Notes: generated by a model not told the origin, from the letters alone. 64,000 nucleotides of DNA from Xestospongia muta (GCA_963693285.1 OY848917.1:29399245-29463244), one strand, 5' to 3'. Shown: positions 1 through 15,700, counted from the stretch's first letter. Translations and numbers: made by a program.

Positions 1-480
1 TCTGTTTCCTTATTGTTGTTACATGTACACCTTATATTATTATCTCATTGTCATAGCAAATATATATACTATTATTTATAATTATGTATATATCATCATA
101 AGAAACTTGGTATTTCAAAAACACTGTTGAATAATGATGCTGAAATAGCCTATGAAATTTGATGAGGTTGATGGACCTCCTCAATGTCTTTGATTTGATA
201 CGACCATCTCCAATATATGGTGTATTTTGTGTAGTGAAGTCCTGTCTACTCTTTATTAATGTACATGTGGGAGAGGCAGTTATATTAATATGTGTGTGTC
301 TCAATGGTCAGTGGTCATGTAACATATACAGCACTAGCCAAATCAAAAAATTGATGTATAAATTTTCAGTTATTCTTTTTAAAAAATGGCAAAATTCATT
401 AATCAAAAATCATTAACACAATTAAGTAGAAAAATAAAGAGGGATAACAATAGATACTAAAGTGTAAATGTACTTCTTAT

Positions 481-764
481 TTACATATACATGGACTTAA
501 GAATATCTTCAGCTAGAGCTGGTTCACTGACAGGGTCTGTTTTAATGACCTCAATGATAGCTTTCCAGGTCACATTAGATTGTTTATTGCCATCAATCCA
601 TTGCTGTAGTATCTCTGATAACTTGAGAGTGTCATCATATTGAGGATTTCTGTTTATGGATTGGATTGTACCATAAGATATCTTTAATCCTTCACCAATC
701 TGTCTCCATTTGTATTTAATTGGAGCAAGTGCTCGTTGAAGGTGGAGTTTTTCAGGATGTTTTT
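481..764 (-). CDS. Terminal exon: Death domain
   Basis: Last exon of the ankyrin/GTPase/Death gene. It begins after TTTAG at 765-766 (plus-strand ct) and joins in phase 1 to the 917-976 exon, giving EKHPEKLH as the junction, and ends at TAA 481-483. The body WRQIGEGLKISYGTIQSI, then LSEILQQWIDG, then TWKAIIEVI, then ALAEDIL has the six-helix Death-fold spacing typical of sponge Death domains (IGxxL, W at helix 3-4, TWxxL). The role would be homotypic recruitment of a Death-domain adaptor. The two small linking exons are 917-976 and 1021-1096. Confidence 0.85.
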
Positions 765-3700
765 CTAAACACAAGATAAAATATAATTTAAATTATAAAT
801 ATCATTTGTTATGACATCATAGAGAACATATATCAACATTAGAAGTAAACAATGTCATCAGAAAAAGCAAAGAGCCTTGTGCTAACAAATGAAGGGTATA
901 TTATATAGAGCCTCACCTAGCATATTCTCTACTGCAGTAATAGTGTTGGTAGTCAATGCTCCTAGTGCAGTAGATCCTATCAGATAATATTAAAAACGTA
1001 ATCAAAAAACAAAGACTAACCTTGTTGTGTCTTCTCAAGGAGTGATTTAGAGAAATGTTTTATACGATCATCAGTTAATGGAGGGGAGGCCAGCTCCTGT
1101 ACATGATGTGGATAGAGTAATAATTACAATAAGATAATTTCAAAACTAAACATTAGTGTACATTGTTCCTTGTACACTAAAAGTAAATAAATAATAATAC
1201 ATTCACTTACCAAAGGATTACGTCCAGCGAAGACACTCAAACGACTACAGTGCTCCTTGACAGAGATGTGAGTACATTCGACGGATGATAAAAACGAGAC
1301 ACCACAGACCTCTTGAATGTGTCGAAGATAATCATCTTGAACTGGCAAGTTGGCATTACTAGAATCGAACAGTGCTTTTGTTACCAAAGGAGCAATGTGA
1401 AGAAATGGATCGTTATTTCCTACAATCTCTTTGACATCAAAGGCAATCTCATCTGTACCTACAACCTTGACTTCAGTAAGAACAGCAACAGCAACATCTT
1501 CCATTGAATAAAGTGTCCGTTCACAGACCTCAAGAGTACGAGCTTTAGATACCTGATCTGGTGCAATCATATATTCATCACTTGTACAAGAACATAACTG
1601 GTTCTTAAGACTCAGGACATTCTTGATAACTGAGTTAAAGATGTGGTGACTTTCCTCCATTTCTTTGTTTGATGTCAATACTGAAACACAACGATTGTGT
1701 TCAGATATTTCAACAACAACCTCAACATTGCTCTTCCAATATATACCATTAGTCCATACTGTACAACGACGAGCTAACTTTTGTACAATGGAGTTAGTTT
1801 CATTAATTAGACCAGGTTTTCTTCGAGGAGGGAGGCAGTAGGTATAGGCTAGGTAAAGTAGAAGAACGTGAAGAAATCGTGTTGAGAGGAATTCATTAGG
1901 ATCAGGACACCACAAGCACCATCCTAACCCATTCTCTATTTTGATATCAGTGGGAGGGTCAGCACTCACGAGTGCTGGAAAAAATAGGAGCTCATCTAGT
2001 GGCAGAGGTATTGATGTTGATATGTTAGTTTCGAGATCACCAAGTGTGCCTGATTCAATGACATGACAAAACTGCAAACTTTTAAGAAATCCAATTAACA
2101 TGTCAGTGTTGTGATCAGGAAATGCTTCCTTGAGAGCTGATAGAGGTACAATGCCAGTATTGCTAGCCAAATCTTGATAGACGCGTGTAATTGCTGCTGG
2201 GGCAAAGAGCACACCATTGATTTCAGAAAGTAGAGCAGCTCTGTCAATGACTACCCAGCTTTCACTTTCCACATTTCTGAGGAATAAGATAAGACCCTTG
2301 TCACTTAAAGTGGTCAGGAATTCAAATAACACTGACATGTCTGATGGAAGAGAAGGATCATTACGCTCTTTTAATAAAGCACACAGCTCTTTTAAACTAA
2401 TGGCTACTCTTTGAAGAACCCGCAGGAAGGAGTATTGGACGTGGCAATAAAAACTAATTTTGTCAGATCGATCAAGAACAGCTTTACAGCTCTCTGACAA
2501 TGTAACAATAAACTCTTTGACTCCTTTCCCTCCAGGACGATGGCATTCCATTGGTAGAAACCCACGATATTCTTGTAAATAGGTTGCCTTCTTAGCAACG
2601 TCATCCACCAACTTAGATATTGGATCCAAGCTAGTAGTCAGCTCATCTAGTCGACTTCCAACGACAATAATTTGTGATCGCTTTGAACTTCTCATTCCTT
2701 TGATGATGTCTTCAATGAAGTTAAACCAGTAGTATAAATCCTTTCTCATAGTCTCCTTGTCGTTAATTAGCTTAGAAAGGATCAAAAACACAGCAGGTGA
2801 GCTCAGCATGAGATTTTCCAGGACAGCAGCATGACTACTGTAATACTCCCTATGACCAGCGAGGTCATAGAGGACGACATTTCCTATTTCGTGGCTTGTA
2901 AAGGTATGTGCATTAATACCAGCTGTTAGTGGTTCTACTGCAACACATTCAGATGTATCAAACTTGTGATCAGCTGGTTTCTTTGCTCGTTCCATGATGA
3001 CAGCAGTAAGAGAACTTTTCCCTGCAGTAGTGCTACCACACATAAAGACTTTGCCATATGATTCCACGGGGAAATCGGCTTGACATTGTTGAAATGGTTC
3101 GAACATTTTTAAAATTTCAAAACGATTCTTGTGATCTTGAGGAACAAGCTCCATAGGTGCTTGTTCAGCAATGTTCTTGGACATCGGATCCACTTGCCCA
3201 GATGATAAGAGAAAGTTGATGGCATCGGTTGAACAGTTGAAACAAGCGTAATGAAGTGGTGTATTTCCACTCTAGTAAAAGAGAAAGAACAGCACTAAAA
3301 TTCTATAGTATTGATATTGTTATGGATTTTACACTTAAATTGGCAATTGAATGCTGTTACAATTACATGCACTGACATTAAATTTAAAAAAACATGACCC
3401 AGTTGGATAAAGTAGATTATAAAAAGCCAAATTTCAGATATTATCCCTTAAATGATATTATTATTGTAATGTATCAGTAATAAAGAAAAGTGTTAAAATA
3501 ATATTGTAATCACACATTTAGGTCAGAACCCTTTCCTGAGTGACAAGTAAACAGAATTTGTTCAAGCCAGTTTGTTTAAAGGAGGGATCTGCTGAGAGGG
3601 AACTTAGCATTCCTTCAGCATTTTGAGTCAGTTCAAAGTCATGATGCTGCCAGTGGCTGCATGACCACACCCACATGAGATTACATCCATCTCTTCTTGT

Positions 3701-6700
3701 ATTTATTGTTCCTCACCTATCCAGCTATTCGAACAACAGATGAAGCCACAAGGGATTAGCTAGCCTATGCCTGTCTTCTCATCAAGGAGACTCATTGACA
3801 TTGTAGTTGTGGTTAGTTACATTATGACCATTCTTTATGGCAATAGAAAGCCATCAACCAATTTCTTTAATAAAAGAGACTGATCCCTGGCCTTCATGCC
3901 TCAACCATTCTAGGTCAACAGCTCAGCACTGGGATATTTTATACTTTCTGGTGGTGAAGTGATTGTTCCAGAACAGGATATGCCATAGCCTTTTCAGCCA
4001 ACAGTTTCAATTGCCCCACCTGTTGCATGATAATTATGCCCAAGTTCTTCACCTACATTTGTGTGTTGTGGAATAAGGAATAATTGTATCTATCTGGGTA
4101 CATGCACTTAGAAACATATCTATGCAATGCGCCAGCTTTTCCACAGGGCCAAGGACTGTCCTGATATTCCAGAGTGGTTGCAATATAACCAAGTCCAGGG
4201 CTTAAGTTTGATAGACAATTTACGTCTCTCCACTCAGTCATGCACAACCATTCATCCTCCCTAGGTTGGAAGGCTGCTGGGGCCAATTCCCTCACCATTC
4301 TACATTTTGTTCAGCCAAGCTTAGTACCTAAGGTCCATCAAGTTAATAATTCCAGACCTCTCAGCTCCCAGGGACCACAATGTCAACAATGGCATCCAAC
4401 CTGCCCTGTGCTCCATCTTATATGCCTCTGTTGATGATGCTGTCAATTGCATCCAACACTTAGGGAAAGGCACTGAACTAACAAAAATAGAGCTCATGGA
4501 CACATACTGTATTGTTCAAGTACACCTTAATGATCAGTATCTTCTTGGTATTTATGGCAGGGCAACATATTTCAATTGATCACTCCCTTTAGGCTCTGGT
4601 CTCTATTGTGACAATTTTCTTATATATAAAGAGTCACAACGGTTAAACAGTAATAACCGAGATAGATCAGTAACATGTGTTTTATTCATAATAACTACGC
4701 ATGCTCAGTAAACAACAGTTTACATGGATAACCACAATACATTATAGGTAATCAATCACACTACATCTCCCTTCTTAAGTGTCTAATAATTGAGTGTCTC
4801 GGGAGGAGCGATAGTTATATCTGTTTTTGATCGAGTCTTAATAGGACTTCTGTTAGGTGTTGATTCTGAGACAGGATAGGGTGTGCCTTCTGGTCGTACA
4901 TTGAGGTCCCTTTGATTCTTATGCTATTCTCCTGTAAGGATCACAACCAGATAAGATTTTGGGGTGGAGGAAGTCGATGTTACAGTCCCTGGAATGTCTC
5001 CATCCAACCACACAGGAGAATCTTTCAAAATTGATACCAGAGAACATGGCCAATTGCGACGATCATAGTCCTTCTGTTTCCTCTTAAACTCTGCTTCTTT
5101 CTTTCTGAAATCATCTAGGTACTTCCAATCAGGTTTTAGAAAGTCTTTGAGCATTGGTAAGAGGGTTCTCAGTTTTCTGCCCATAAATAGTTTGACTGGG
5201 GTTAACCTGCAACAGCTAAGAGGTGTAACTCTATAGCTGAGTAATGAGAGATAGGGATCTTCTTTATTTTTAAGCAAATTCTTAATAGTTCTGACCGTCC
5301 TCTCTGCTTGGCCATTCCCTTGAGGGTAGTGTGGACTACTTGTAATGTGTTTGAAGCCATACATCTTGGCAAAGTCCTTCATCTCCTGGGAAATATACTG
5401 TGAGCCATTATCACTCACCATCTCTTCCGGAATACCATACCTAAAGAATAGAGACTTGAGAGCAGTGATTCCTTCATTAGACGTAGTGGATGTCAGCTTA
5501 ATGGTTCTATAAAGTGCGAGAAATAGTACACTACTAACAGGTATGTGATCTCCTTTTTTCAAATAAATCCGTTCCAATCTTCTGAAAGGGATAGTCTGGT
5601 AACTGAGAATAGATCATTGGTTCCTTTAATGAGATGGTCTACTTAGAGTGGGCGGGACATCTTTGGACCATGTCGTAATCTGAGAGGAGATTCCAGGCCA
5701 CCACACACTTGATAATGCTCGCTTTTGGCACTTTTGGTACCTTGATGGCCTAGGTGAATCCTTTCTAAGGTATACTCTTGTAGTGTGACCTGTGAACAAC
5801 AATACTCATGTCATATAACAAGTCCTCACATATTGAGAATTCCTTCCTTTCTCTCCGGTACTGTTTGAGGTCACTTGTTATTTGACCTTTACTAGGCCAG
5901 CCCTTATCACTATATTCCTTAATAGCTAAGCAGAGTGAATCATCTTTTTGTGCGTTTTGGTATTTGTCGAGTTGTGATTCTGTTGCTGCAAAATGGTTGA
6001 CAATTGCTTCTACAATTGTTTCTGTTTCTTTTTGGAGGGTTGTTGCTTGCTGTGAATCAACTGGAGATCTTGAAAGAGTGTCAGCAGTACAGAGGGTTTT
6101 CCCAGGCACATGAACAATGGAGTAATGAAATCTCACCATTATGAGACGAAAGCAGAGTATCTGAGGGGGTAGACTATTGAGATTCTTGGTACTCAGTAGA
6201 GGGACTAAGGGTTTATGGTCCGTCTCGATCAAAAATTTCCTTCCAAGTATATATTCTGAAAACTTGTCAAAAGCCCATGTTGTATTGAGAGCTTCTTTCT
6301 CTATCTGCGCATACCTCTTTTCCATATCAGGCATAGATCAGGATGCACACGCTATGGGCTTCCAGGTGTCAGTTGTGAAATCCTTTTGATGAATGACAGC
6401 ACATAAGTCAAAAGAGAAGGCATCTGCTGAAATTTTGGTCAGGGCAACTGAATTGTATAGGGCTAGTATCAAATATTTTACCAGTTCTTCCTTCCAAAGA
6501 GAAGTTTATTAAAACAATAACAACCAAAAGGTGTGATAAATGTGGTTAACAAACGAGATTCTGTGTGAAGGGGAATTTGCCAGAAGCGTATTAGTGTCCA
6601 GTTTACTAAATACAGCTGCTCCTTTTAACTGACCTAATGTCTCGTAACCATGGGGAGGGGTGGAGCTCTCTCATAACACTTTCATTTAATGGTTTTAGAT

Positions 6701-9700
6701 CTACACATATATGTACCTGTCCTGTCTTTTTTGGTAAAACAACTATTTCAGCACACCAAGGTGTGGCTTCATTAACCTTCGAGATTACTTTCAGTGATTC
6801 CATTCGATTAAGTTCTTTGACTTTTGCTCGTAGTGAGGGGGGAACTCATCGAGGGGTGTAGAGTGCAAATGGTTTCAAACCTGGGTACAAATGAATCTGA
6901 TATGGATCACCCAAATTACCTAAGCCTGTAAAAAGGCGAGGGAAAGTCATTTTGACTTCTGAGTGACTTATAACTTTGTCAATCCTTGACACCAAATGTA
7001 ATGCTTGAATTGTGGGCAATCCAAGAAGATTGTTCCTTAATCCTTTGACGACAAACACTGTCTGTAAGAATGCCTGGTCACTGTGCAATAGAGTACCTTC
7101 AAATTCTCCCAATACTGAGATAGGTTTTCTATTGGGACCATATAATGCCCTGTTAGGAGGTCTGAGTTCAACTTGGGGTAGTGTTCTGAATACACTTTCG
7201 GAAATTGTGGTAACTTCTGCTCCCGTGTCCAGTTTGAAGGAAAAGGGTCTGCCCAATAACTAAACAGTAGTGAACCAGGCATTTTCTATGTCGACCCCAA
7301 GCGCTCCTAAGAAGGCAGTCTCAGGTGGGATTTGTGGTTTGGTTATGTCAACGACTGACACTGATTTAGATAGACATCAATTGAGAAGAAAAGTTGCCCT
7401 TCTTTTTGCATTTGTGACATGTAGGCAAATTAGCTGGACAATCTCTCCGTTGGCGATGGTCTCGTCCACGTCTAGTACATTTAGCACTTTGTTGTGAGTC
7501 TAAATGATTAGTGTGTCTAGACTGCCCGTTCTTTCATTCGGTAGTCTTGGTATAGATCTGACACTGTCCAGATCACTAACCTTTGGGTTGGTTCGGAGAA
7601 TGTGTGTTCCCCAACTGCTTCTTCTGCCGAATAGTTTTTTTTGCAACTTGATAGTAAACCTCTGAAATCACTAGTTTTGTTTCTAAAGTGCTCAAAAAGA
7701 ACCTACAAAGACCATACTTCGTAGTTGAGTGTGTTAGCTCTGTGAATTTGGTGTCCAAAGTGTTTATAGCTATTGAGTTATTGTGAACTAAAAAGTTTCT
7801 TTTGTTGGCGATACTTAAAAACGTTTTCTTAACCCATAACTGAGTCATAATGAAGGGATTGTATAGAAAGTAGTACTGCAAAGAATTCAAAGATTCTGAT
7901 CAGTTTTGAACTAGATATTCATTGTTTTCTGCCAACATTTCCATGGATAATCTGGCCCATCAGTACATAGGCCTACTATTGCAGGCCTGCTATCTATCTA
8001 TATATTATTATTTATAGAAATATATATAGATACAGATAGATAAATCCACATCACCTGGTCCAATACATTCTTAAGACAACCTGACTTATTGCCTTTACCA
8101 GGAAGAAAAATATGACAGCCAATATCATTTGGTTTCTTTATGGTTTGTTCAAGTCAAGAATATTGTGTTTGGTAATAACTTTAGTATACCAATGTGTCGC
8201 AAATAATGTTTGTAAAAATGGCAGGCCTATTTATAAAATCACCCAGCATAATAACATATAACAACTGAAATATTTTAGGATTACAACCACCCATGGGACC
8301 CTCCCCTACACAGAGTGCATTTTGAATGCAGTTAGTGACTCTCATTACTTAAAATAAAATTCTGCTTGTTCTTTTCCAAAATTTGGTTGTAAAGGATGAA
8401 ATATCGATTAGATCGTAATACATAAGATAGATTGTGTCCATATTCATAAGAATAATGTTATTGTGAATATTATGGTAGCCATTGCCAAAATTAATAAACA
8501 CAATTAATAGTAGGTTAGGTATTATCAATTACCACACAAAAATTAAACAATGGCCAAATTAACCCAATTCATAAATATAATCTTGTACAAGGGGTTGCTG
8601 TTAACACAGCAATTATACTAACCTTATTCATAACATCGATCTGAACAGTATGCTTCAAAATTGTCCTAATAAGGTCAACGTTGTTATTGTAGGCTGCCCA
8701 GTGTAAAACAGTATCACCATCCTAGAATACAAAGACATAAAAAGTACATGTATATAGTTTTATATTATGTAGCAATGATAGTACTACAGTAATATATACT
8801 TTAATTTACATATTGCTATGACTGTACTCTATTTGATGTAACAACAAAATATGAAGCATACAGTATACATATAAATGTGATATGGTTTATATATCCTATA
8901 GACTATAGAGATGTAAGATATGACTTTTGTATCACAATATTTTAAAAACTCAAAGATACATAGAAAGAAGAAGACAACTATATGAGATTTCCATCACAAC
9001 CAATAAGATTAGTTGTCCCAAGAAAATACTAGACTGTGGTAGTCTGAGGAAGTGATTACTCTCTTACATTCCATATTATTTAAAAATTCATGTGAAGAAT
9101 TCACAGTATAACTTGTTGCATTGTCATAGTATAACACATAATACAATTATACAGTGAGTAATTCACATGAGCTCTAGATTCCAAAGTAATCCACTGATAT
9201 AAGTTACAATTTGGTTAAAAATAACCGGTCAATTTTTACAATGTATATACCTTCATAAAAACTCACTATATCTTTAATGTCAATGGAGCAGTCATTCTCA
9301 ATCAAAAGTTGTGCAATATCTGCATGGTTTTTCCTGGCAGCCACAAAGAGTGCAGTCTCTCCATACTAATATAAGATGTGACAAATATAGAGAATAAGCT
9401 ATGTATCTATGTACGTGTTTAGAGTTTATCATCGTTTGACCGTAAATCTTAACAAAATACAATATGGTTTAAGAGTATACATTACCAAAATTAAAACATG
9501 ACTAGATGCATTCTATGTGATGGGTAAGGCATATATTTATAAAAATGTGTAGGAGAGGCTACTGTGTCAAAGTTCAATGAATTGTGATTGATACTGAACC
9601 ACACCCTTAACTTTGACCATTAAGTGATAGTATTACAGCGCATGTAAGGCATAAATTACTTTATTAAAAGCACAAATATATCAAAAAGGACATTATAATA

Positions 9701-12700
9701 TGTACACTATGACCAGTTTGTTGTACAACATACTTTAACACATTCCAAAGGCACAGAAGTAAAGACCCTTATTGTTGCTGACAGTAGCAATACTGTAAGT
9801 TTGACTGATAACTATTGATACTGTTAACAGGTATGGGTACATAACTATTTAAAAATCAGTGCACCAAATTTGTCATTATTTTTAGTGCAACTATAGGCAT
9901 TTATATTATCTGTAAATACCAATATATGCTCATCCTAGTATAGCTATTTAATACTAGAAGACTTCATGATGTAAAGACATCTTCAATGTACGAATAGGGT
10001 ACACTACAATGCAATATATCAGCCAATACTACTATAAACCTTTTATGAATTTAGCATTCCAATTTAGAAAAGAAATAAATAATATCCATACATTATCTCT
10101 AAAAAAAATTGCCTACAATATTATTTCTAATAACACTCTAGTTACTAATTGAACTAATTTAAGCAAGTCTCCTTCAGTAGATGCAATGTTTAGGATATGA
10201 ATATATGTAATATTAGTTGTTTTTCAAGTCTACTGAGGTGTGTTTCAGATCTGGAGTGTCAGTTGATATGATTTCTCTGGATCCAATACAGCTTAGAGTA
10301 CTAACTCCTGACAAACATCATTATCTATATTACTTTTTTGAAGTGGCAAGGCTCTCTAATTTTGTTAAAGATAATAAAAATTCTCATGTTATCCCTAAAA
10401 ACTCCTAAAGTTATTATAGAGCAATCAAATTTGCCAAATTTTTATAGGTAATTAGCATAGTAGTGTATACCTTATTAGCAATGTTAATATTGGCTTGCTT
10501 GGCAAGCGATTCTCTCACACCTTCCAAATTACCTTCCTTTGCAGAATCAAGTAAAAGAGTGTCCTATAGAAGAGATCACAGTACATGAGTTATGTCTATA
10601 TAACATAACATAGTACTGATACAATATAATTCATTGATCATTATATTACATCATACATTACATATAACTGATTAATGAGTTATGATGTATATCTAAACAA
10701 TAGTGCTAGTATTACTAATAGAGGGTTTAATATTACTCTAATTGACTTATGTTGATACTGTTAGCTTTGTATCCTAGCTATAAAGTTATAGTTTATTCAA
10801 CAACTTACAACTTTTACTGCTTCAAGATTACTGGCTCCTGATTCTGCTAATAGCTTCACAATGTCACCTTTACCTTCCCAGTAGGCAACATGTAGGGGTC
10901 TTCTGCCATACTGAATGATAAAAATACATAATGAACACAAAACATTAAACATATTCAGTAACATATTATTGTCTTGTCGTATACTATGATGTCTTCTTTA
11001 TTGGATAAATAAAAAATACAAAATACATATTCAAAATTTTCTACCAAGTTGTAGGAGCCCTTTTACCAAAAAGTGCTATAATCATTAGCATTATCTTGTT
11101 ATAAAGAAATGTGTTTGTTTGATTTTATGTAGCTACATGATTTTATGTAGCTATACCAAATGTAACTATTTGCTCTTTTTTGTATGTCTGACAAAATTGC
11201 TTCTATTTCTATATTTTAGAAGACATAAAGTATAAAAAGATCCTTTAATACCTACATAATGATTGATAGCCATCATTTTGTAAAACGTTTCATAGAAGTA
11301 ATGATATGGTTTTTCCTAATTTTTTAAAAGCTGCATGGCTATACCATAATATGCAACAATAACTGAGCAATAATACATAGAGATCACTTTTTTGTTAATT
11401 TTCAAAGTAACTTCATTGAATTCCACTGTGTAGCTAAACATCTAACAATTAATATTCAGTGCATAAACAAACTATATAACAAAAGTATTACTAAGTAATA
11501 ATTGAGAACATTCACCTTTGTTAGCGCTACATGATCAAAGGTCATGATACCTAATATAAATTTAACTGTGGTTAATACTAAACCACACCCTCAAGCCTTA
11601 AATCTCAAACATTTAAATGACAGCATTATTGCACATATGTATAATGCATGTCATTGTGGGCAATGTTTCTAGTTTCCTTGCTAAATAGTCACATAAGTTC
11701 TGTATTGGGTTTAAGTCTGGAGATTGCGCTGGCCATGTAGTACAATTAACATTATTTTCGTCAATTCAATCTGTTTTAGATGAGCCTTGTGGCAAGAGGC
11801 ATTATCATGCATGAACGTGTGCATGTGGTCAACTATTTATAATTATTCTTAGCCACTTCTCTGCAGGTCAAGGACTTTAAACAAGTTTATAATCTAATTG
11901 ATTTAGTATGAACAGCTTCTGATAGACATAACTGAGCAGCTGTAAGATGTTCTGCTAAGTACTGCACATCATCTCTCAGTAGATAAGCTTAAGTACTGCT
12001 TTAATAAAAACACATGGGTGCCCGAACTCTTGTGAGTGCTACTGTATTATTGTATTAGAAATATATTGTACATTGTTGTATGTACAGTATAGGACTTCAA
12101 TAAATTCCAAAAGCATTGAGTCTTGCTGCTGGCAATAGCATTACAGTAAGCTTAACTCATAGTAGGTATTGATACAAACTATTTAAAAATCTGTAAATGA
12201 AACTTGTTTTTTGGCATAACTTGGCAGTTGAATTGTCTGTAAAATATGTTCACAATATAGGTATTTACCACAAGAAGACTTCATGATGTAAAGTTATATT
12301 CAATAAATAAATAAAAAATAGAACATAAAATACAATACATCAAAGGAGAGATTTGATGTTTGTTTAGAGATGCACAAAGATATGTCTAAGAAAATTACTA
12401 AATTTTCAATAGAGTCTATCCTTGATAAATACCTACTTTAAACAAGCACCTACCTTGATGAACTTGGACTGGCATGGTTTTAAGTTTATGTTAGGTAATT
12501 GTGATAAGCAATTTTGTGACCATGTTAAAGAACTTGACACTTAAGAAGATAGTTTATTTAGCATAGCTACCATAAGCTACAGCCACTCTAAAAACAAGCT
12601 TAATAGAGAACGACTTTGCTCAAAGCAACTAACTACCATTGTATTGTGCCTGGCAAGTGTGTCAGACATCAATATATCTGTGAATAGTAAATACTTTCAC

Positions 12701-15700
12701 TATTATGAATAATTAAAGTGCTAAATAAATCTATTGTTTTGCTAAAATTAGACTAAAATATGACAGAAAAGACCTTTTCTATTTGTTGACAGATAAGGGT
12801 TTGGGATCACCCTAATGCCAGGCATTTATTTAATTGAGAGCATCTTTTAAAAAAAGGTAGAATCAAGGTAGCTGTTGTTATAGAACTAATAATGAATCTC
12901 CCTAATTATGAATATGATTTATTAAAAGACTTAATTAATATATAAATGTACCAAGATAACAAACATAGCCAAGCAATGGCAATATGTAGAAATTTATTTT
13001 TTGTCAAAGTCCTATGTGACCAAAATGGTTTCATTAACTTCTGTTATGTAAACATCAACAATATTCAGTACATGTACACGTCAATATTTACATAACGTGA
13101 ATACATGATATGTCATTGACCTTGTCTGGAACATCCACTTGAACACCATGATCTAGAAATACTTGTACTACACTATTATGACCTTCGTAACATGCTACGT
13201 ACAATGGAGTCTTGCCATCCTAAACAACATAATATATTATTGTCACATACAAGTACAAACTATAGGGTGTTTGCATTATTAAGTGATACTACTAGAGAAA
13301 TTCACCCTAGTTGCATCATAGGCTATATTAAATCATGCCTCTAATAAGGCATACAATATTGTATTACAAATACAATTATTTCAACAAGCACAATGTAGTA
13401 TGTCGAATTATGAATTATGTTGTTATATGAGGCACTTCATGATGTAAAGGCATATTCAATAAATAAATAGAATGCACTACAACCCTATAAAAGGCAAGGT
13501 TTGTTTTTTGCTTAAAGATACACAATATGTTATGTCTAACAAAATTAATTATTAAATTTTAAAACCATCTTTAAGTGATTAAAGGCCTACTTTGAATAAA
13601 TCCTGCCTTGATGTGGCTTGAAGCTTCCTATCAACATGTATAATTATGACAGGTCAGTGTTGTAACCTTTCTTGCCATTAAAAACCTTGACACTTAAGAA
13701 GAGAGTTTATCTACCATAACTACACTGTACCATAAGCTATAGCCTCTTAAAGATCAAGAGTAAGACTTTGTTCAAAGAAAGTAAAAGTTACAGAAAACAA
13801 TGTTTCATGTTTGTTGCAAGATAAGGGTTAATAAATAAGGGTTTGGGGTTACCCTAATGCCAGACATTTATTTAACACAGAGCATCTTTAAAACAAGGCA
13901 GTATCAAAGTAGCTGTTAATGTACAACTAATAATAGCTCTCCCTAATTATGAAGATGGTTAATTAAAAGGTTGCATTGATATATAAATGCATCAAGATTA
14001 AAAATATAGCTGAGCAAGTACAATACATAGAGATTTCTTTTCTTTTTTATGTGACCAAAATAGCTTCATTGACTTCTGTTATGTAAACATCAACAATATT
14101 TGGCACATGTATATGTCAATATTTACATAACTTAACATGAATACATATATGTGACTGACCTTGTCTGGAACATCCACTTGAACACCATGGTCTAGTAATA
14201 CTTGCACTACTTGTACATTACCTTTATAACATGCTATGTAAAATGGAGTCTTGCCATCCTAAACAACATAAAATATTATTGTCACATACAAATAAGAACT
14301 ATATGGAAAAAGCATTACTAATTGATACTAGTAATTGCATCACCCTACATAACTAATAGCATAGATGGCACAGACAATTAAGGATATTTACAATCTATGT
14401 AAATCACTTAAACAAGTAAATAAACAAGATTATAATTGTAAAATCGTCCTAGGATTATTTTGATGGTGTTGCTTTAAAAGACTGGATTAATGATAATTTT
14501 GAAGACTGAAGAGTTGGTAAAAGCTATGGAACTACTTAAAGATTTTCTCTCATGTAACAGAAGCATACATTGTATAGACTAAGTTATGTAGTCTGTACAA
14601 TCTATGAGAGAACTCAGAAGCTTAGCCATATAGATAAACAATCTTAGGACATTTCTAAAAGATAGAATAAACATAGAGATGGCTAATATCAGTCCTTTAC
14701 AAACAATACAACCATTGATAGTAGGAATGCTAAACAATTGATAGTTTTGTTATAAAGTGACTCTGAAATGCGAAAAAGGGACAGAAAACAGTTGTACGTT
14801 TTGTATTTGTTTTCAGGTAAGTGTTAATGCCTGCCTTATTTTAATGCTAAGTCAAAAGTTCCAACTTTAATAAACACTATGACATTATTTCAGGAAATAC
14901 AATGACAATTATAATCAAAGGACTAGTAAAATTTTACATGAGACAACTTACTTTGTTTGCTATATCAGTCTCAACATTAGCCTTTAGTAAAATTTGTACA
15001 ACTGTATTGTAGCCATTCTTCGATGCAAGGTAGAGAGGCGTCTGGCCTTCCTATATATATATATATATATATATATACAGACATCTCATGTGATAAAAAT
15101 GAAATTAAATAGTAAATAAAATTATATACGTTACATCTCAATGGTAACAATCATTGCTAAACAATGAAAATACATGGAGATCACTTTAGTCAATATATTT
15201 CCTACATGCATGTGATGGAAGTAGCTTCACATTAACTTCTGTTATATAAACATCAATAATATTCAGTACATGTACGTGTAAATGTCAATGTACATAATTT
15301 AACATGAATACATGATGTGTTACTGACCTTGTCTGGAACATCCACTTGAACACCATGGTCCACTAATATTTGTACTACTTCATCACGACCATAGTAACAT
15401 GCTACGTGCAATGAAGTCTCACCATCCTAAATGACATAAAATATTAGTCACATACTAGTAAAAACTATACAATGAAAACATTCCTAAGTGATACTAGAGA
15501 ACATTTATCCTTCATTAGAGGAACAATTTATATTAAGTTATCAATATGATAGATGTACTGTGTTTCCTTGAGTAGACACCACTCATGAATAGTCACCTCC
15601 TCTTGCACTATATCTCAATGAAATTGATATCACCTTCAAATAAATGCCACATATAATTATATTCATTGTTAGGTAGTAGATATTGAAGATGACAGTGATC

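Larger units (their letters stand above)
4607..7900 (-). mobile_element. 5'-truncated Gypsy/Ty3 LTR retrotransposon
   Basis: In minus-strand order: Gag zinc-knuckle scrap, protease, RT fingers, RNase H, integrase, purine tract, LTR. This order (integrase after RNase H) defines Gypsy rather than Copia. RT palm, part of integrase and the 5' LTR are missing, so this is an inactive intronic insertion in the ankyrin/GTPase gene. The right limit is approximate. A frame at 7576-7890 may be Gag but is not recognisable. Confidence 0.8.
3272..8622. other. Large intron filled with retroelement debris
   Basis: A 5.35-kb intron between the last separate ankyrin exon and the GTPase exon. It holds the DIRS-like RT scrap and the truncated Gypsy element listed separately. 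At 3272-4240 I see only an AT-rich left flank and sequence that may be further DIRS-like debris, with no open frame. At 7900-8620 I see no gene. Confidence 0.7.
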
